Assembly (NCBI GenBank): GCA_963778675.1
Contig: CAVZVI010000010.1
Coordinates: forward strand, 1,302,001-1,366,000
Reading direction: 5' to 3'
DNA length: 64,000 nt
Source of the DNA: CAWCDJ01 sp963778675
Lineage (GTDB): Bacteria > Acidobacteriota > Terriglobia > Bryobacterales > Bryobacteraceae
Positions 36,440-45,718 of the stretch are shown here, piece by piece (within the stretch, counting starts at the first letter, position 1; every line of letters starts with the position of its first letter). The translations under genes were made by a program, and so were the position numbers. The notes under the pieces were generated by a model. It was not told the DNA's origin. It was given only the letters and a program-made list of their open reading frames with translations, and ran no database searches.

Positions 36440-37975
36440 ATGGGCCCACCAAGCACCAAGCGTGTACTGAACTCCAGTCTGGAGCGGAAGATCATGAGCG
36501 CCGACGAAGCCGCGGCGCTGATTCGGTCCGGCGAACAGGTCGGCATGAGCGGCTTCACCGGGTCTGGTTATCCCAAGGCCGTTCCGATCGCACTCGCCCG
36601 CCGCATTGCCGACGCTAATTTCCGGGGCCAGAAGTTTCAGGTCAGCGTCTTCACCGGTGCTTCCACCGGTCCCGAACTCGACGGCGCGCTGGCTATGGCG
36701 GGAGGCATCCATCTGCGTCTTCCCTATCAATCGGACCCCGAAACTCGCAAGCGTATCAACGCGGGCGAAATGGACTACATGGATATTCACCTCAGCCATG
36801 TCGCCCAGTTCGTTGAGTATGGATTTCTGGGGAAGCTCGATGTCGCGCTGATCGAGGTCACTGCTGTGCTGGAGGACGGACGAGTCGTGCCGAGTTCGTC
36901 GATCGGCAACAACAAGACTTGGATTGATCAAGCGGAGCGCGTGATCCTTGAGGTGAACTCCTGGCAGCCTGCCGCGTTGGAGGGCATGCATGACATCTAC
37001 TACGGTCTGCAGCCGCCGCCGAATCGCGCGCCGATTCCCCTGGTGCGTCCCGGCCAGCGCATCGGCACCCCCTACCTCGAAGTTCCCCCCGATAAGGTCG
37101 TGGCCATCGTGCCCACGGATTCTCCCGACCGCAATAGCGCCTTCAAACTGCCCGATCAAGCTTCCAGGCGCATCGCCGGTCACATCCTGGAATTCCTCAC
37201 TTGGGAAGTTCAGAAGGGCCGTATGCCTGCGAATCTGCTCCCGCTGCAATCGGGCGTCGGCAACATTGCCAACGCGGTCTTGTTCGGGCTTGAGGAAGGC
37301 CCCTTTGAAGGGCTGACCGCCTACACGGAAGTCATTCAAGACGGCATGGTTCGCCTGCTGAAGTCAGGCAAGCTGACGTCGGCCTCGGCCACCGCATTCT
37401 CCCTCAGTCCCGAGATGCTGACTGAAGTGAACGCCAATATGCCGAGCTATCGGGACCGCATTATTCTGCGCCCGCAGGAAATCTCCAATCATCCCGAGCT
37501 CATTCGCCGCCTCGGCGTAATCGCCATGAACGGGATGATCGAAGCCGACATATACGGCAACGTGAACTCCACGCATGTGATGGGATCGCGCATCCAGAAC
37601 GGCATCGGCGGCTCCGGTGATTTCGCGCGCAACGGATACCTCTCGATCTTTATGGCTCCCTCAACCGCGCAGAGCGGGAACATTTCGACCATCGTACCCA
37701 TGGTGTCGCACGTGGACCACACTGAGCATGATGTGCAGGTCATTGTGACGGAATGCGGGTTGGCCGATCTGCGCGGACTATCGCCGCGTCAGCGTGCGCA
37801 TCTCATCATCGAGAAGTGCTCCAATCCGGACTACAAGCCTTTGCTGCTCGACTATCTGGGCCGGGCGGAGCGCCTGTCGTATGGGAAGCACACGCCGCAC
37901 CTGCTGGCTGAATCGCTGGGCTGGCATAACCGTTATCTGCGAAGCGGACAAATGCGTCCTCGGGAAGTGGACTGA
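36440..37975 (+). CDS. Acetyl-CoA hydrolase/succinate-type CoA-transferase
   Basis: A 511-residue class I CoA-transferase of the Ach1/Cat1/AarC type, which moves CoA between acetate, succinate or related acids. The family GVGNIANAV segment is at about 272-280 and the LTAYTEVIQDG motif has the expected catalytic glutamate (Glu297). Length is right for the succinyl-CoA:acetate type. The ATG at 36440 is chosen because the protein then starts at the usual position ahead of NSSLERKIMSADEAA. Which acids it uses is not clear from the sequence. Its neighbours do not define a pathway. Confidence 0.87.
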   Translation: MGPPSTKRVLNSSLERKIMSADEAAALIRSGEQVGMSGFTGSGYPKAVPIALARRIADANFRGQKFQVSVFTGASTGPELDGALAMAGGIHLRLPYQSDPETRKRINAGEMDYMDIHLSHVAQFVEYGFLGKLDVALIEVTAVLEDGRVVPSSSIGNNKTWIDQAERVILEVNSWQPAALEGMHDIYYGLQPPPNRAPIPLVRPGQRIGTPYLEVPPDKVVAIVPTDSPDRNSAFKLPDQASRRIAGHILEFLTWEVQKGRMPANLLPLQSGVGNIANAVLFGLEEGPFEGLTAYTEVIQDGMVRLLKSGKLTSASATAFSLSPEMLTEVNANMPSYRDRIILRPQEISNHPELIRRLGVIAMNGMIEADIYGNVNSTHVMGSRIQNGIGGSGDFARNGYLSIFMAPSTAQSGNISTIVPMVSHVDHTEHDVQVIVTECGLADLRGLSPRQRAHLIIEKCSNPDYKPLLLDYLGRAERLSYGKHTPHLLAESLGWHNRYLRSGQMRPREVD

Positions 37976-38059
37976 GGAATCACCGCCAGTCACAAGAGGC
38001 AAACGCAGGAGTTTCGGACAGCCCGAATCATGGAGCAAGCCCCGGAGGCGGTGGCAGCT

Positions 38060-39067
38060 CTACCTTTCACTCGGACTGTCGTCGGCTTTGAGATCGCCAA
38101 GAGCGTATTGAATCCCCGCCAGCATGTGGGCGACAAAGGGGCGCTGGAAGTACACCTTCTCATCGTGACCGTGCGCTTCGTAGAACACGCGGCCATTGCC
38201 CACGCGCTGAATATAGCTCAACGCGTAGTCGCCATCCGTACGCCTGGTGGCGGCCGGCTCTTTGGCCTTGTCTTCCGCGCTCATCTTGGCATAGTTGATG
38301 CTGGTGAGGACGTGAACCCGCTTCCGGCTGAATGAATCCTGTGCAAACGTGTAGGTCTCATCGACCATCTCGAAGCCCCGGGGCGGGAACATGGCGGTGA
38401 GGGGACTATGCGGATCGTCCACCTTCACGGGGATGAGGGTCGGGTAGACCCAGTGGAATTTGAAAAATCCGCCGATCATCTGGTTGAACTCGGGCCATGT
38501 GCCATCCGGCGCAGGACCATTGGTGTGGTAGCTGTCGGTAGCGGCATGGATTCCGGCCAAACCCTTGCCGTCCTTGACAAAGTCCAGCAGCGCCTGCCGG
38601 CGAAGGTCCGTGACCGCCTTGTCATTCGGGTCATCCAGGAACGCGCCTGTGGTGCTGTCAAGGAAGATGGCGTCATACTGCTTCAGGTTTTCAGGCGTGA
38701 TGGCGGCCGCGTCGTAGGTGATGGTCGTCATCCAGGCGCCGGTCTTGTCTCCCAGGTATTCCACCATCTTCGCCGCCAGGGGAATGGAAGTGTGGACCCA
38801 ACCGACCGCACGGGCGAGAACCAGGACCCGGCGCAGGCTCTGGGGCGTGGCGTAGGGTTTGTCCGGCAGCGCGGCCATCATGGCCGAGATGTCAGCGGGA
38901 TTCGCAAACTGCCTTTGCGGACAGCCGCGGCTGAACCCCCCACTGAATCCCTCCGGCGCGCAAGTCGCAGGTCTCGCGCCGGTAGCTGGCTGCTGCGCGA
39001 AACTCGCGGAGCCGATCCACGCCACGGCTATCAATACCACACCGATTCCGAGTGCCTTCATTTTCAT
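38060..39067 (-). CDS. ThuA-domain secreted protein
   Basis: A 335-residue protein with a signal peptide (MKMKALGIGVVLIAVAWIGSASFAQQ). The mature part is a ThuA/trehalose-utilisation-type domain (class I glutamine amidotransferase-like), with LVLARAVGWVHTSIPLAAKMVEYLG and YDAIFLDSTTGAFL, DFVKDGKGLAGIHAATDSYHTNGPAPDG and the end PFVAHMLAGIQYALGDLKAD. No Cys of a glutamine amidotransferase is apparent. Known family roles in sugar use are poorly defined. The start at 39067 lies about 100 bases from the stop of the TIM-barrel sugar protein on the same strand, so they may be co-expressed. Confidence 0.82.
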   Translation of the reverse strand: MKMKALGIGVVLIAVAWIGSASFAQQPATGARPATCAPEGFSGGFSRGCPQRQFANPADISAMMAALPDKPYATPQSLRRVLVLARAVGWVHTSIPLAAKMVEYLGDKTGAWMTTITYDAAAITPENLKQYDAIFLDSTTGAFLDDPNDKAVTDLRRQALLDFVKDGKGLAGIHAATDSYHTNGPAPDGTWPEFNQMIGGFFKFHWVYPTLIPVKVDDPHSPLTAMFPPRGFEMVDETYTFAQDSFSRKRVHVLTSINYAKMSAEDKAKEPAATRRTDGDYALSYIQRVGNGRVFYEAHGHDEKVYFQRPFVAHMLAGIQYALGDLKADDSPSER

Positions 39068-39170
39068 ATGCGGATGTCTCTCACTGAAAGACGTAATTAT
39101 ATCCCCGAGCTACATCCGGCACAGCGCCGCTCCATCCCCGACGCCCCGGCCGCCCGGAAACTCCCGCTGG

Positions 39171-40136
39171 TCAGGCTGTTGGATGGAGCGATGCGGCCAT
39201 CTTCGCGCGCAAGAAAGCCATGCAGCCCGGCACCTGTCCTGGGGTCAATCCGTGAAGCAGGAGCGGGCCTTGGAAATGATACTTGCGCAACAAGCGCAGG
39301 TACCGCTCGTAGTCGAGCACTCCTTGGCCGGCGGCCTTGTGTCCTGCTTCTCCGTCGTGGTCGAGATCCTTGGCGTGGGCCAGCACGATGTCCCTGCCCA
39401 CCAGTGCGAAAGCCTCATCGAGAATCTCCTTCATGCGGGGCAGTTCACCCGCGTGAAAGAGATTGGCCGGATCGATCGTGACCCTCAGGTGCGGAGAGCC
39501 GATCTCATCCAGAAGGCGGCGGGCTTTCCGGGCTGAGCCCACCACATTGCTCATTTCGGGCTCGAAGGCCAGGACGACGTTCGCCTGCCGGGCGATGCCG
39601 GTCGCCTCGCGGACGCAGGCGGCCATATCCCGCCACGCCTCCGGCGAGTCGTTGTCCGGATGACGCCGCCACATGTTGTTCGGGTCGCGCGTGCCGGTGC
39701 AGATATGAATGAAGGAGGTGCCCATCTGCGGGCATGCCTCGGCCAGGACCCGTAGCCGCCGCAGCCCCATCCGCCGGTGTTCGACATCCGGGTGAGTCAT
39801 ATTGAAGGTGCCGGTCACGCTGGCAATGGCGATCCCGCGAGCCGACGCTTCGCGGCGGATCCGCTCGGGCAGTTCCGCGGGAATCTGATCGGGCATCTCC
39901 GGCAGACCGGCGCATGCCATGCTCATCTGCACACAGGCCAGCCCACAGGCCCTGGCCGCATCCAGCCGCTCTTCGAGCGTCCCCGTGGTGAACGTGGTGG
40001 CGAGCAGGATGCCGATCTGTGGGGACTCAGGCTCCACGGCCTTTGCCCGATTTTGCCCGCAAGTGGTCCCGGCCGCGATGGTCCCGGCCAGGTAGAACAA
40101 ATCACGCCGGCTATGACCGCCGTTGTGAGCAGGCAT
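39171..40136 (-). CDS. Sugar-phosphate isomerase/epimerase-like TIM-barrel protein, Tat signal
   Basis: A 321-residue xylose-isomerase-like TIM barrel (AP-endonuclease 2 superfamily). The N-terminus MPAHNGGHSRRDLFYLAGTIAA is a twin-arginine signal (an upstream ATG at 40166 is possible). Metal-binding positions typical of the family are in LAFEPEMSNVVG (Glu), RVTIDPANLFHAGE (Asp, His) and DIVLAHAKDLDHDGE (His, Asp). The likely role is isomerisation or epimerisation of a sugar in the periplasm, exported folded; substrate is unknown. The ThuA gene is downstream in the same direction. Confidence 0.8.
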   Translation of the reverse strand: MPAHNGGHSRRDLFYLAGTIAAGTTCGQNRAKAVEPESPQIGILLATTFTTGTLEERLDAARACGLACVQMSMACAGLPEMPDQIPAELPERIRREASARGIAIASVTGTFNMTHPDVEHRRMGLRRLRVLAEACPQMGTSFIHICTGTRDPNNMWRRHPDNDSPEAWRDMAACVREATGIARQANVVLAFEPEMSNVVGSARKARRLLDEIGSPHLRVTIDPANLFHAGELPRMKEILDEAFALVGRDIVLAHAKDLDHDGEAGHKAAGQGVLDYERYLRLLRKYHFQGPLLLHGLTPGQVPGCMAFLRAKMAASLHPTA

Positions 40137-40252
40137 GGATGGGAACCTGATTATCGGAATTTCCATTTCGGACCCCGGACCGTGCTCAGTATACACCCAG
40201 CCGTCTTCCTGCGATCCTGCATGACCGAAATATCAGGACACGGTGGGAGTGA

Positions 40253-40419
40253 TCAGCTCACCTGGCTGCGTTGCGCGCCCAGCGCCATGCGCACGCCGAT
40301 CTCCTGGGTCCGCTGCGCTACGGCGTACGCAACCACGCCGTAGATCCCAATCAGCGCCAGGAGAAGCGCAGAGGCGGCAAAGGCTCCGAGCAGGTACAGA
40401 TTGAAACGGCGCGGGGCGA
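40253..40419 (-). pseudogene. C-terminal scrap of an ADOP permease
   Basis: About 55 residues on the minus strand read as a late ADOP segment: FNLYLLGAFAASALLLALIG, then IYGVVAYAVAQRTQEIGVRMALGAQRSQVS and a stop. Complete ADOPs in this window have the same segment (IGLYGVVAYAVSRRTREIGIRVAIGA at 22.1 kb, partly quoted). Nothing before or after matches: the sequence begins directly after the stop of the GH63-like gene (40420) and ends 57-60 bases short of other coding sequence. It is a truncated relic of a permease gene lost through a rearrangement. Confidence 0.75.
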
Positions 40420-42261
40420 TCAGCGGCGGTTGTTCTCCATGTAGCTGACCAGGCCGAGCAGCGCTCCCCAATGATAAAACCGGTCACTGCTGCTCACGTC
40501 GTCGCCTTCTCCCGTTATTGCGTTGTAGTTTTCGTGCACGTGTCCGTTCTGCTTCCATTCCTTCTCGAAGAGCGCAAGCGAGCGCTCGGCAAGCTGTCTG
40601 CGCGCTCCCGGCTGATCGTAATTCAGAAGGCCGAGGTACACCAGAAAGTTCATTGGTCCCCACACGCGCCCGCGCCAGTAGTTCTGGTCGCGGAATGCCG
40701 GGTCTGACCGCGCGATAGAGGGAAGCGGCCAGTCACCCCAGAACTCGGCCGGGTTCAGCAGATGTTCCCTAACCATGCGCGCGGCCTGGTCCGGCGTAGC
40801 TGCTTTGGCCAGCAACGGATAGAAATTCGTGGGCGACAGACGCGGGCTGAGTGCGCCGGTCGCGAGATTCTTGTTCAGAAACATCCCGGTTCTCTCGTCC
40901 CACAGCGTGCGAAGAGCGGCGCGGTAGGTCTCCCCGCGCGCGCGGAGTTCCCTTGCTTCCGCGGCCTTGCCCAGCTCGTCGGCAATTTCGGCAAGCGCGT
41001 CGCAATCCGCGACGTAGAGTGCCATCAGGCCAACATCTGCCAGGAGCATGCGGTGCGACTTCGGATCGAAAGGAGCATCGTCGTACATGGGGCTGTTGTC
41101 CAGACCCGATTCGAACTTGGCGGCCTGCAGGGTGCCAACCGATCGGTCATCCGGGTTCCCCGGCGGGTTCTCAGGATCGGTCCCCCAAACCAGATAGCTC
41201 CCGGCGCTACGATGTGCCGCCCACCAGCGGTTCCAGCGCAGCAAGGGATCGAAGGCGTCGCGCACGAACCATCGGTCCCTGAATTGCCGATAGAGGTTGA
41301 GGACGGTGATGGCGCCGACGGGAGGCTCGGAGCGATCGAAGCTCTTCCAGCCGCCTGCGCGCGCGTAGTTTGGAACGAACCCCTCGGCGGTCTCCTCCCG
41401 CAAGGTTTCCAATGCGTCGGCGTAAGCCAGATCCCGGTCCCCGACAGCCGCCATCGACGCGGCGAAGAATGTGTCCCAGTCGAACAGAACGTAACCGCCC
41501 CAGCCCGTGGACCACACGCGACTCACCGGCGAGACGACGCGAGACTTCGTAGGTTCGTAGATCGTGTCCCACCCGAGAACGGTCTCGATCGCCTGGGCAA
41601 CGGAAGTTCCCGCAGGCCGCTCGCGCGCCAGCACGGCACGAATCTGTTCCACCGTCCGCGGCCGCCCGGTGCTGAGGCCGACAGGCTCCACCAACGCCGC
41701 GGCAAAGAAGGGGCCGGCGACGGGCGCCGAAGGAAGAGGCGCGTCCTTCGCAGTCACGTACACGCGGACCTGCCGGGCCGGGCCGCGAAACTCAATCACT
41801 TGCCCGGTCCGCGAAACGTAGCCCGGACGGTTCCACAGCACGCCGGTGGAAAAGACCAAATCAGGGGGCACTACCTGTTTGGCGCCCGCGGGAGTGGCCA
41901 GCATGACGAGGTCATCGCCATCATGCGCGGTCTGCAGCACCAGACTAATGTCACGCCATGAAAGGCGCAATTCCGTGAAAGAGCCGTTCCAGGTGTGCGG
42001 TCCCGGAAAGACCTTTTCAACCCCCTGCCCCTGACGCCCGATCAGCGCATCGGACAGGAATGCGTCCGAGTTCAGGCTGGAGTTGTGCTTGAGCCCGACC
42101 CGTATGGTGAACCCTTCCGGAAGAAGCACCTGCTCCGTCACGCTGTTAACGTCCCATGTGTTCCACCCGCGCGCCAATCGCTTCTGCAGCGCGTCATACT
42201 CATGGGACTGGGCAGCCAAAGAGAAGGGAATGATCAAGGCCGAAATCCAGCGCATCATCAC
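40420..42261 (-). CDS. GH63/trehalase-like (alpha/alpha)6 glycoside hydrolase
   Basis: A 613-residue exported hydrolase: signal peptide MMMRWISALIIPFSLAAQS, an N-terminal beta domain (about 25-215), and an (alpha/alpha)6 barrel (about 220-610). Catalytic candidates by comparison with GH63 enzymes such as E. coli YgjK: Asp388 in GLDNSPMYDD as acid and Glu577 in HVHENYNAITGEG as base. The YWRGRVWGPMN and LFDWDTFFA motifs are also present. Likely removes an alpha-linked glucose or mannose unit (mannosylglycerate- or trehalose-type). Neighbours are the ADOP scrap and a downstream ADOP, which do not say more. Confidence 0.78.
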   Translation of the reverse strand: MMMRWISALIIPFSLAAQSHEYDALQKRLARGWNTWDVNSVTEQVLLPEGFTIRVGLKHNSSLNSDAFLSDALIGRQGQGVEKVFPGPHTWNGSFTELRLSWRDISLVLQTAHDGDDLVMLATPAGAKQVVPPDLVFSTGVLWNRPGYVSRTGQVIEFRGPARQVRVYVTAKDAPLPSAPVAGPFFAAALVEPVGLSTGRPRTVEQIRAVLARERPAGTSVAQAIETVLGWDTIYEPTKSRVVSPVSRVWSTGWGGYVLFDWDTFFAASMAAVGDRDLAYADALETLREETAEGFVPNYARAGGWKSFDRSEPPVGAITVLNLYRQFRDRWFVRDAFDPLLRWNRWWAAHRSAGSYLVWGTDPENPPGNPDDRSVGTLQAAKFESGLDNSPMYDDAPFDPKSHRMLLADVGLMALYVADCDALAEIADELGKAAEARELRARGETYRAALRTLWDERTGMFLNKNLATGALSPRLSPTNFYPLLAKAATPDQAARMVREHLLNPAEFWGDWPLPSIARSDPAFRDQNYWRGRVWGPMNFLVYLGLLNYDQPGARRQLAERSLALFEKEWKQNGHVHENYNAITGEGDDVSSSDRFYHWGALLGLVSYMENNRR

Positions 42262-42340
42262 ACCATAACAGCGCTTCAGGAGACCTTACGTCAATTCGCG
42301 GTCAATTGCATGCGCGGAACTTCCTCAACTCGAGACAGGA

Positions 42341-45079
42341 CTACTCATGCCGCAGAGCCGCCAGCGGATCAATTCGTGACGCTCGCCGCGCCGGCGCATA
42401 GCCGGCGAGAATCGCGGCGCTTAGGAGGACGACGCCGGCCAGCGCCAGGGTTCCCGGATCATTGGGCTGGGTATCGAACAGAAGCGACTTGACAAGCCGG
42501 GACGCGATTAACGCGGCAGGCACGCTGATCGCGAGTCCCACCATCGCCAGTAGTAGAACGCGGCGCAGAACCATCCATACCACGGCGCCGCGTTGCGCGC
42601 CCAGAGCCATACGGATTCCGATCTCGCCAGTCTGCCGCGCGACGCTGTAGGACATCGTTCCGTAGAGCCCCACGCATGCCATGAGGAGAGCGAGAACCGC
42701 GAAACCCGTACACAATTTCGCGAACATGATTTCGCGGCTGATCGTCCGATCGATTTCCGCAGCCTGTGTGAGCACGTTGGTGACGGGAATGCGGGAATCC
42801 GCCTCCCGCACGATCTCACGCACACTCTGGACATACCTCAGCGGATCACCCGCGGTGCGCAGCGCGTAGGTCACCCGGTCCGAGGAAAACTGGCTGGCCG
42901 CCACGAACACGGTCATGGGACTCCCCTGTTTCAGGCTCCCGTACCGCACGTTACCCGACACGCCGACGATTTCGAGATCGCGCACGTCGTCCACGAACGT
43001 GATGCGCCGGCCCAAAGGATTCTCGTTCCCGAAGTAAGTCCGCGCCAGCCGCTCGCTGATTACGGCAACCGGCATGGAGCCCGGTTGGTCGCGGGCGTCA
43101 ATCTCACGCCCGGCCAGGATCGGAATCTGCATCGTCGTGAGGAAACGCGGTGCGGCGGCCATGACGCCTGCGCCTTCGATGGTAGCGGCGCCAATCTTCA
43201 TTGCTCCCCGGTATGCCCCCCCGGCCACGCCGGCGCTGATGATCGAGGATTGCGAAAGCGTCGCGCTGCTCACTCCCGGGATCGATTCGAAGCGCTTGCG
43301 CAGGTTCTCGTAAAAAGTGGCGATCTCCGATTCGGGATGCCCGGCCTGGCGCGCATTCAACGTGAACAGAAGGATGTTCTCGCGGGAGTATCCCAATGGG
43401 ATGGAGTGCAGCTTGTCGAGCGTCCGGACAAACAGACCCGCGGCGACCAGGATGCCAAAAGACATCGCAATTTGGGCAACCACCAGAACATTCTGCGCGC
43501 GCCGGCGCGGTCCGCCGCCGCGGCCATCCTTTAACGTGGGCATGACGTCCGGGCGCGTCGACTGAATCGCCGGAGCGAGCCCAAATAGCAGGCCGCAAAC
43601 CACCGAGAGCGCCGCCGTCACCGCCAGCACGTGCCAGTTCAATTCCGCGTGCAGCGTAAAGTTCCCCCGTCTGTTGGAGAACAGAAACGTCAGCGATCGC
43701 ACGCCCCAGTTCGCAAACAGCACCCCGAATGCTCCGCCGAGCGATGCCAGCATCACGCTCTCGGTAAGCAACTGCCGCACGACGCGGAACCGCCCCGCTC
43801 CCAGGCTGAGCCGGACAGCCATCTCGCGGCGTCGCGCGGCGGCCCTTGCCAGCAGCAGATTGGCGATGTTCGCGCACGTGATCGCCAGGATCAGTCCCAC
43901 CATCGCCAGGAGCACGTACAGAGGCTTGGAATACTCGCGGCGCAAGCTGCCCAGACCGGCGGCGCCGGGATTCAGCGTCAGCGCGGGCAGTTTGGCACGC
44001 TCACCGTCGGTCGTCGCCGTGGTGGCAACCCATTGATGAAACCGGGGAGCCAGCACTGCCTGTGCCTGGGCCATGCTTACGCCGGGACGCAGGCGGCCCA
44101 TCATTTCGATCCAGTAGAAGTTTCCGTCGGGATACATGCGAGCCGCTCGGGCACCGTCCACGAGCAGGTTCGTGTGCAACGGAAGGTAGAGGTCCGGCGA
44201 TGCGGCCGGGTCGACTCCGGAGAATTCCGGCGGCGCCACGCCGATCACCGTGAAGGGCACGTTATCGACGAGAATCGGTTGTCCAATCGCATTCGGCGGT
44301 CCGCCAAAGCGATTTTGGCTGGTAGCAAAACTGATTACGGCGAACGGCGCCGCGCCTGGACGGTCGTCTTCGGGGTCGATCAGACGTCCCGCGGCCGGCG
44401 ACACTCCCAGGCCGCGGAAATACTCGCCAGTGACGTACTCCGTGCCGGCGCTCATGGCCTGCCCGCGGACGGCCAGGGTACGGTCGTGTCCGTTGAAATA
44501 TCCGAAGAGTGTGGAGAAGACGGGATTCTCCTTGCGCAGCGTCTCGAACGCGCCGTACGGGAAGATCCCGGTGACCAGCGAGCCCTTGTCGCCCGGCCAG
44601 AAAAGGCCTTGCAACCCGTGCACGACGTGATCCCATTCCCCGCCGGCGTTCTGGGGCGGCCGGCTGTGCCAATTCAAGACCACCAGCGATTCTGGATCGG
44701 CGACCGGGAGCGAGCGCATCAGAATCGACTCCATCAAGCTATAGATCGCCGTATTGGCCCCGATGCCAAGCGCCAGCGACAAGACCGCCAGGGTGCTGAA
44801 TGTTTTGTTGGCGGCCATGGTGCGAAAACCATAGCGGATATCCTGGCCGAGTTCCGACAAAAACCGTGTCATCCAAATCTCCCGTGACTCTTCGTGCTTC
44901 AGGGCGACGTTGCCAAAGCGCCGTCGCGCTTCAGCCAGGGCGCACTCCGGCGTCATACCGTCTGCGTGCAGTTCCGCGGCTTTTTCCGCAAGGTGGAGTT
45001 CGATTTCCTCGCGCAGCGCCTCGCTGCGCCGGGCGCTCTCCATCCAATACCGCAGCCGTCGTATCCACATGTCCGTCAC
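42341..45079 (-). CDS. ADOP-type permease with N-terminal prefix domain
   Basis: A 912-residue ADOP. Unlike the other two it has an extra N-terminal 'permease prefix' region (about 1-80): MTDMWIRRLRYWMESARRSE, EEIELHLAEKAAELHADGMTP and EARRRFGNVALKHEESRE, a helical cytoplasmic part. Then comes the usual FSTLAVLSLALGIGANTAIYSL first helix, MacB-like periplasmic regions and two FtsX sets, ending RIDPLAALRHE. The PadR regulator's stop overlaps its start by 4 bases (ATGA), so the two are a PadR-permease operon, which suggests a PadR-sensed inducer exported by, or signalled through, the permease. Confidence 0.9.
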   Translation of the reverse strand: MTDMWIRRLRYWMESARRSEALREEIELHLAEKAAELHADGMTPECALAEARRRFGNVALKHEESREIWMTRFLSELGQDIRYGFRTMAANKTFSTLAVLSLALGIGANTAIYSLMESILMRSLPVADPESLVVLNWHSRPPQNAGGEWDHVVHGLQGLFWPGDKGSLVTGIFPYGAFETLRKENPVFSTLFGYFNGHDRTLAVRGQAMSAGTEYVTGEYFRGLGVSPAAGRLIDPEDDRPGAAPFAVISFATSQNRFGGPPNAIGQPILVDNVPFTVIGVAPPEFSGVDPAASPDLYLPLHTNLLVDGARAARMYPDGNFYWIEMMGRLRPGVSMAQAQAVLAPRFHQWVATTATTDGERAKLPALTLNPGAAGLGSLRREYSKPLYVLLAMVGLILAITCANIANLLLARAAARRREMAVRLSLGAGRFRVVRQLLTESVMLASLGGAFGVLFANWGVRSLTFLFSNRRGNFTLHAELNWHVLAVTAALSVVCGLLFGLAPAIQSTRPDVMPTLKDGRGGGPRRRAQNVLVVAQIAMSFGILVAAGLFVRTLDKLHSIPLGYSRENILLFTLNARQAGHPESEIATFYENLRKRFESIPGVSSATLSQSSIISAGVAGGAYRGAMKIGAATIEGAGVMAAAPRFLTTMQIPILAGREIDARDQPGSMPVAVISERLARTYFGNENPLGRRITFVDDVRDLEIVGVSGNVRYGSLKQGSPMTVFVAASQFSSDRVTYALRTAGDPLRYVQSVREIVREADSRIPVTNVLTQAAEIDRTISREIMFAKLCTGFAVLALLMACVGLYGTMSYSVARQTGEIGIRMALGAQRGAVVWMVLRRVLLLAMVGLAISVPAALIASRLVKSLLFDTQPNDPGTLALAGVVLLSAAILAGYAPARRASRIDPLAALRHE

Positions 45080-45414
45080 TCCGCTCCCATCACACGGGCG
45101 ATCGCCAGCGTGAGTTTCGCGTACTTCCGGGTCTCAACGGCCAACTGCTTGCGGCCGGCCGCCGTGATCTTGTAGATCCTCGCCCGCCGATTGTTCGACG
45201 TCACGCCCCAGATCCCGTCGATCCAGCCGTTCAGCTCCAGCCGCTGAAGAGCGGGGTACAGCGAGCCCTCCTCGACGAGGAGCTCATTGTCGGACGATTG
45301 TTGAATGAACTGGACGATGCCGTATCCATGGAGGTCGCGCAGCGACAGCGTCCGCAGAATTAACATGTCCAGTGAACCGGGCAACGAATCGTTCTTTTGC
45401 GCCTTGCGTCCCAT
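45076..45414 (-). CDS. PadR-family transcriptional regulator
   Basis: A 112-residue winged-helix repressor of the PadR type: N-terminal SLDMLILRTLSLRDLHGYGI, the signature LLVEEGSLYPALQRLE and the wing NNRRARIYKITAAGRK. The C-terminus is a dimerisation helix. Its gene overlaps the ADOP start by 4 bases, so repressor and permease are expressed together, and it probably controls its own promoter. Ligand is unknown. Confidence 0.9.
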   Translation of the reverse strand: MGRKAQKNDSLPGSLDMLILRTLSLRDLHGYGIVQFIQQSSDNELLVEEGSLYPALQRLELNGWIDGIWGVTSNNRRARIYKITAAGRKQLAVETRKYAKLTLAIARVMGAE

Positions 45415-45718
45415 ACCAAGAATTCTTAGCTTACACGGCGATACCCGTCGCGTGTCAAGTTCGAGATGTCAACCCCGCGAGACCACCATGGCTTGCTCAA
45501 GGGCGAAGCGCCTGACCCCGTGGTTCACCTTCGGGGCGCTCACCGCTCCGCAGCCGTATAATGTGGCGATGTGGGCCGCAATGTTTTGACGGGCCGCGCG
45601 CCATGAACTCCCTTGCCACGGGGCCACATGACGGGGAAGAATTTCGCTACGGCACCGCCGGGGCGGCAGATTCAGGTTGCCCTGAAGTTTATTTTCTGGT
45701 TTGTGGAGAGGAGATTCA
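45415..45718. other. 304-bp intergenic region between PadR and enolase-like gene
   Basis: No gene. It must hold the PadR promoter (minus) and the enolase-pair promoter (plus). TATAAT at 45557-45562 (plus strand) is a possible -10, but no matching -35 is visible. A GAGAGGAG ribosome-binding site at about 45704-45714 precedes ATG 45719. No further repeat or hairpin stood out. Confidence 0.4.
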
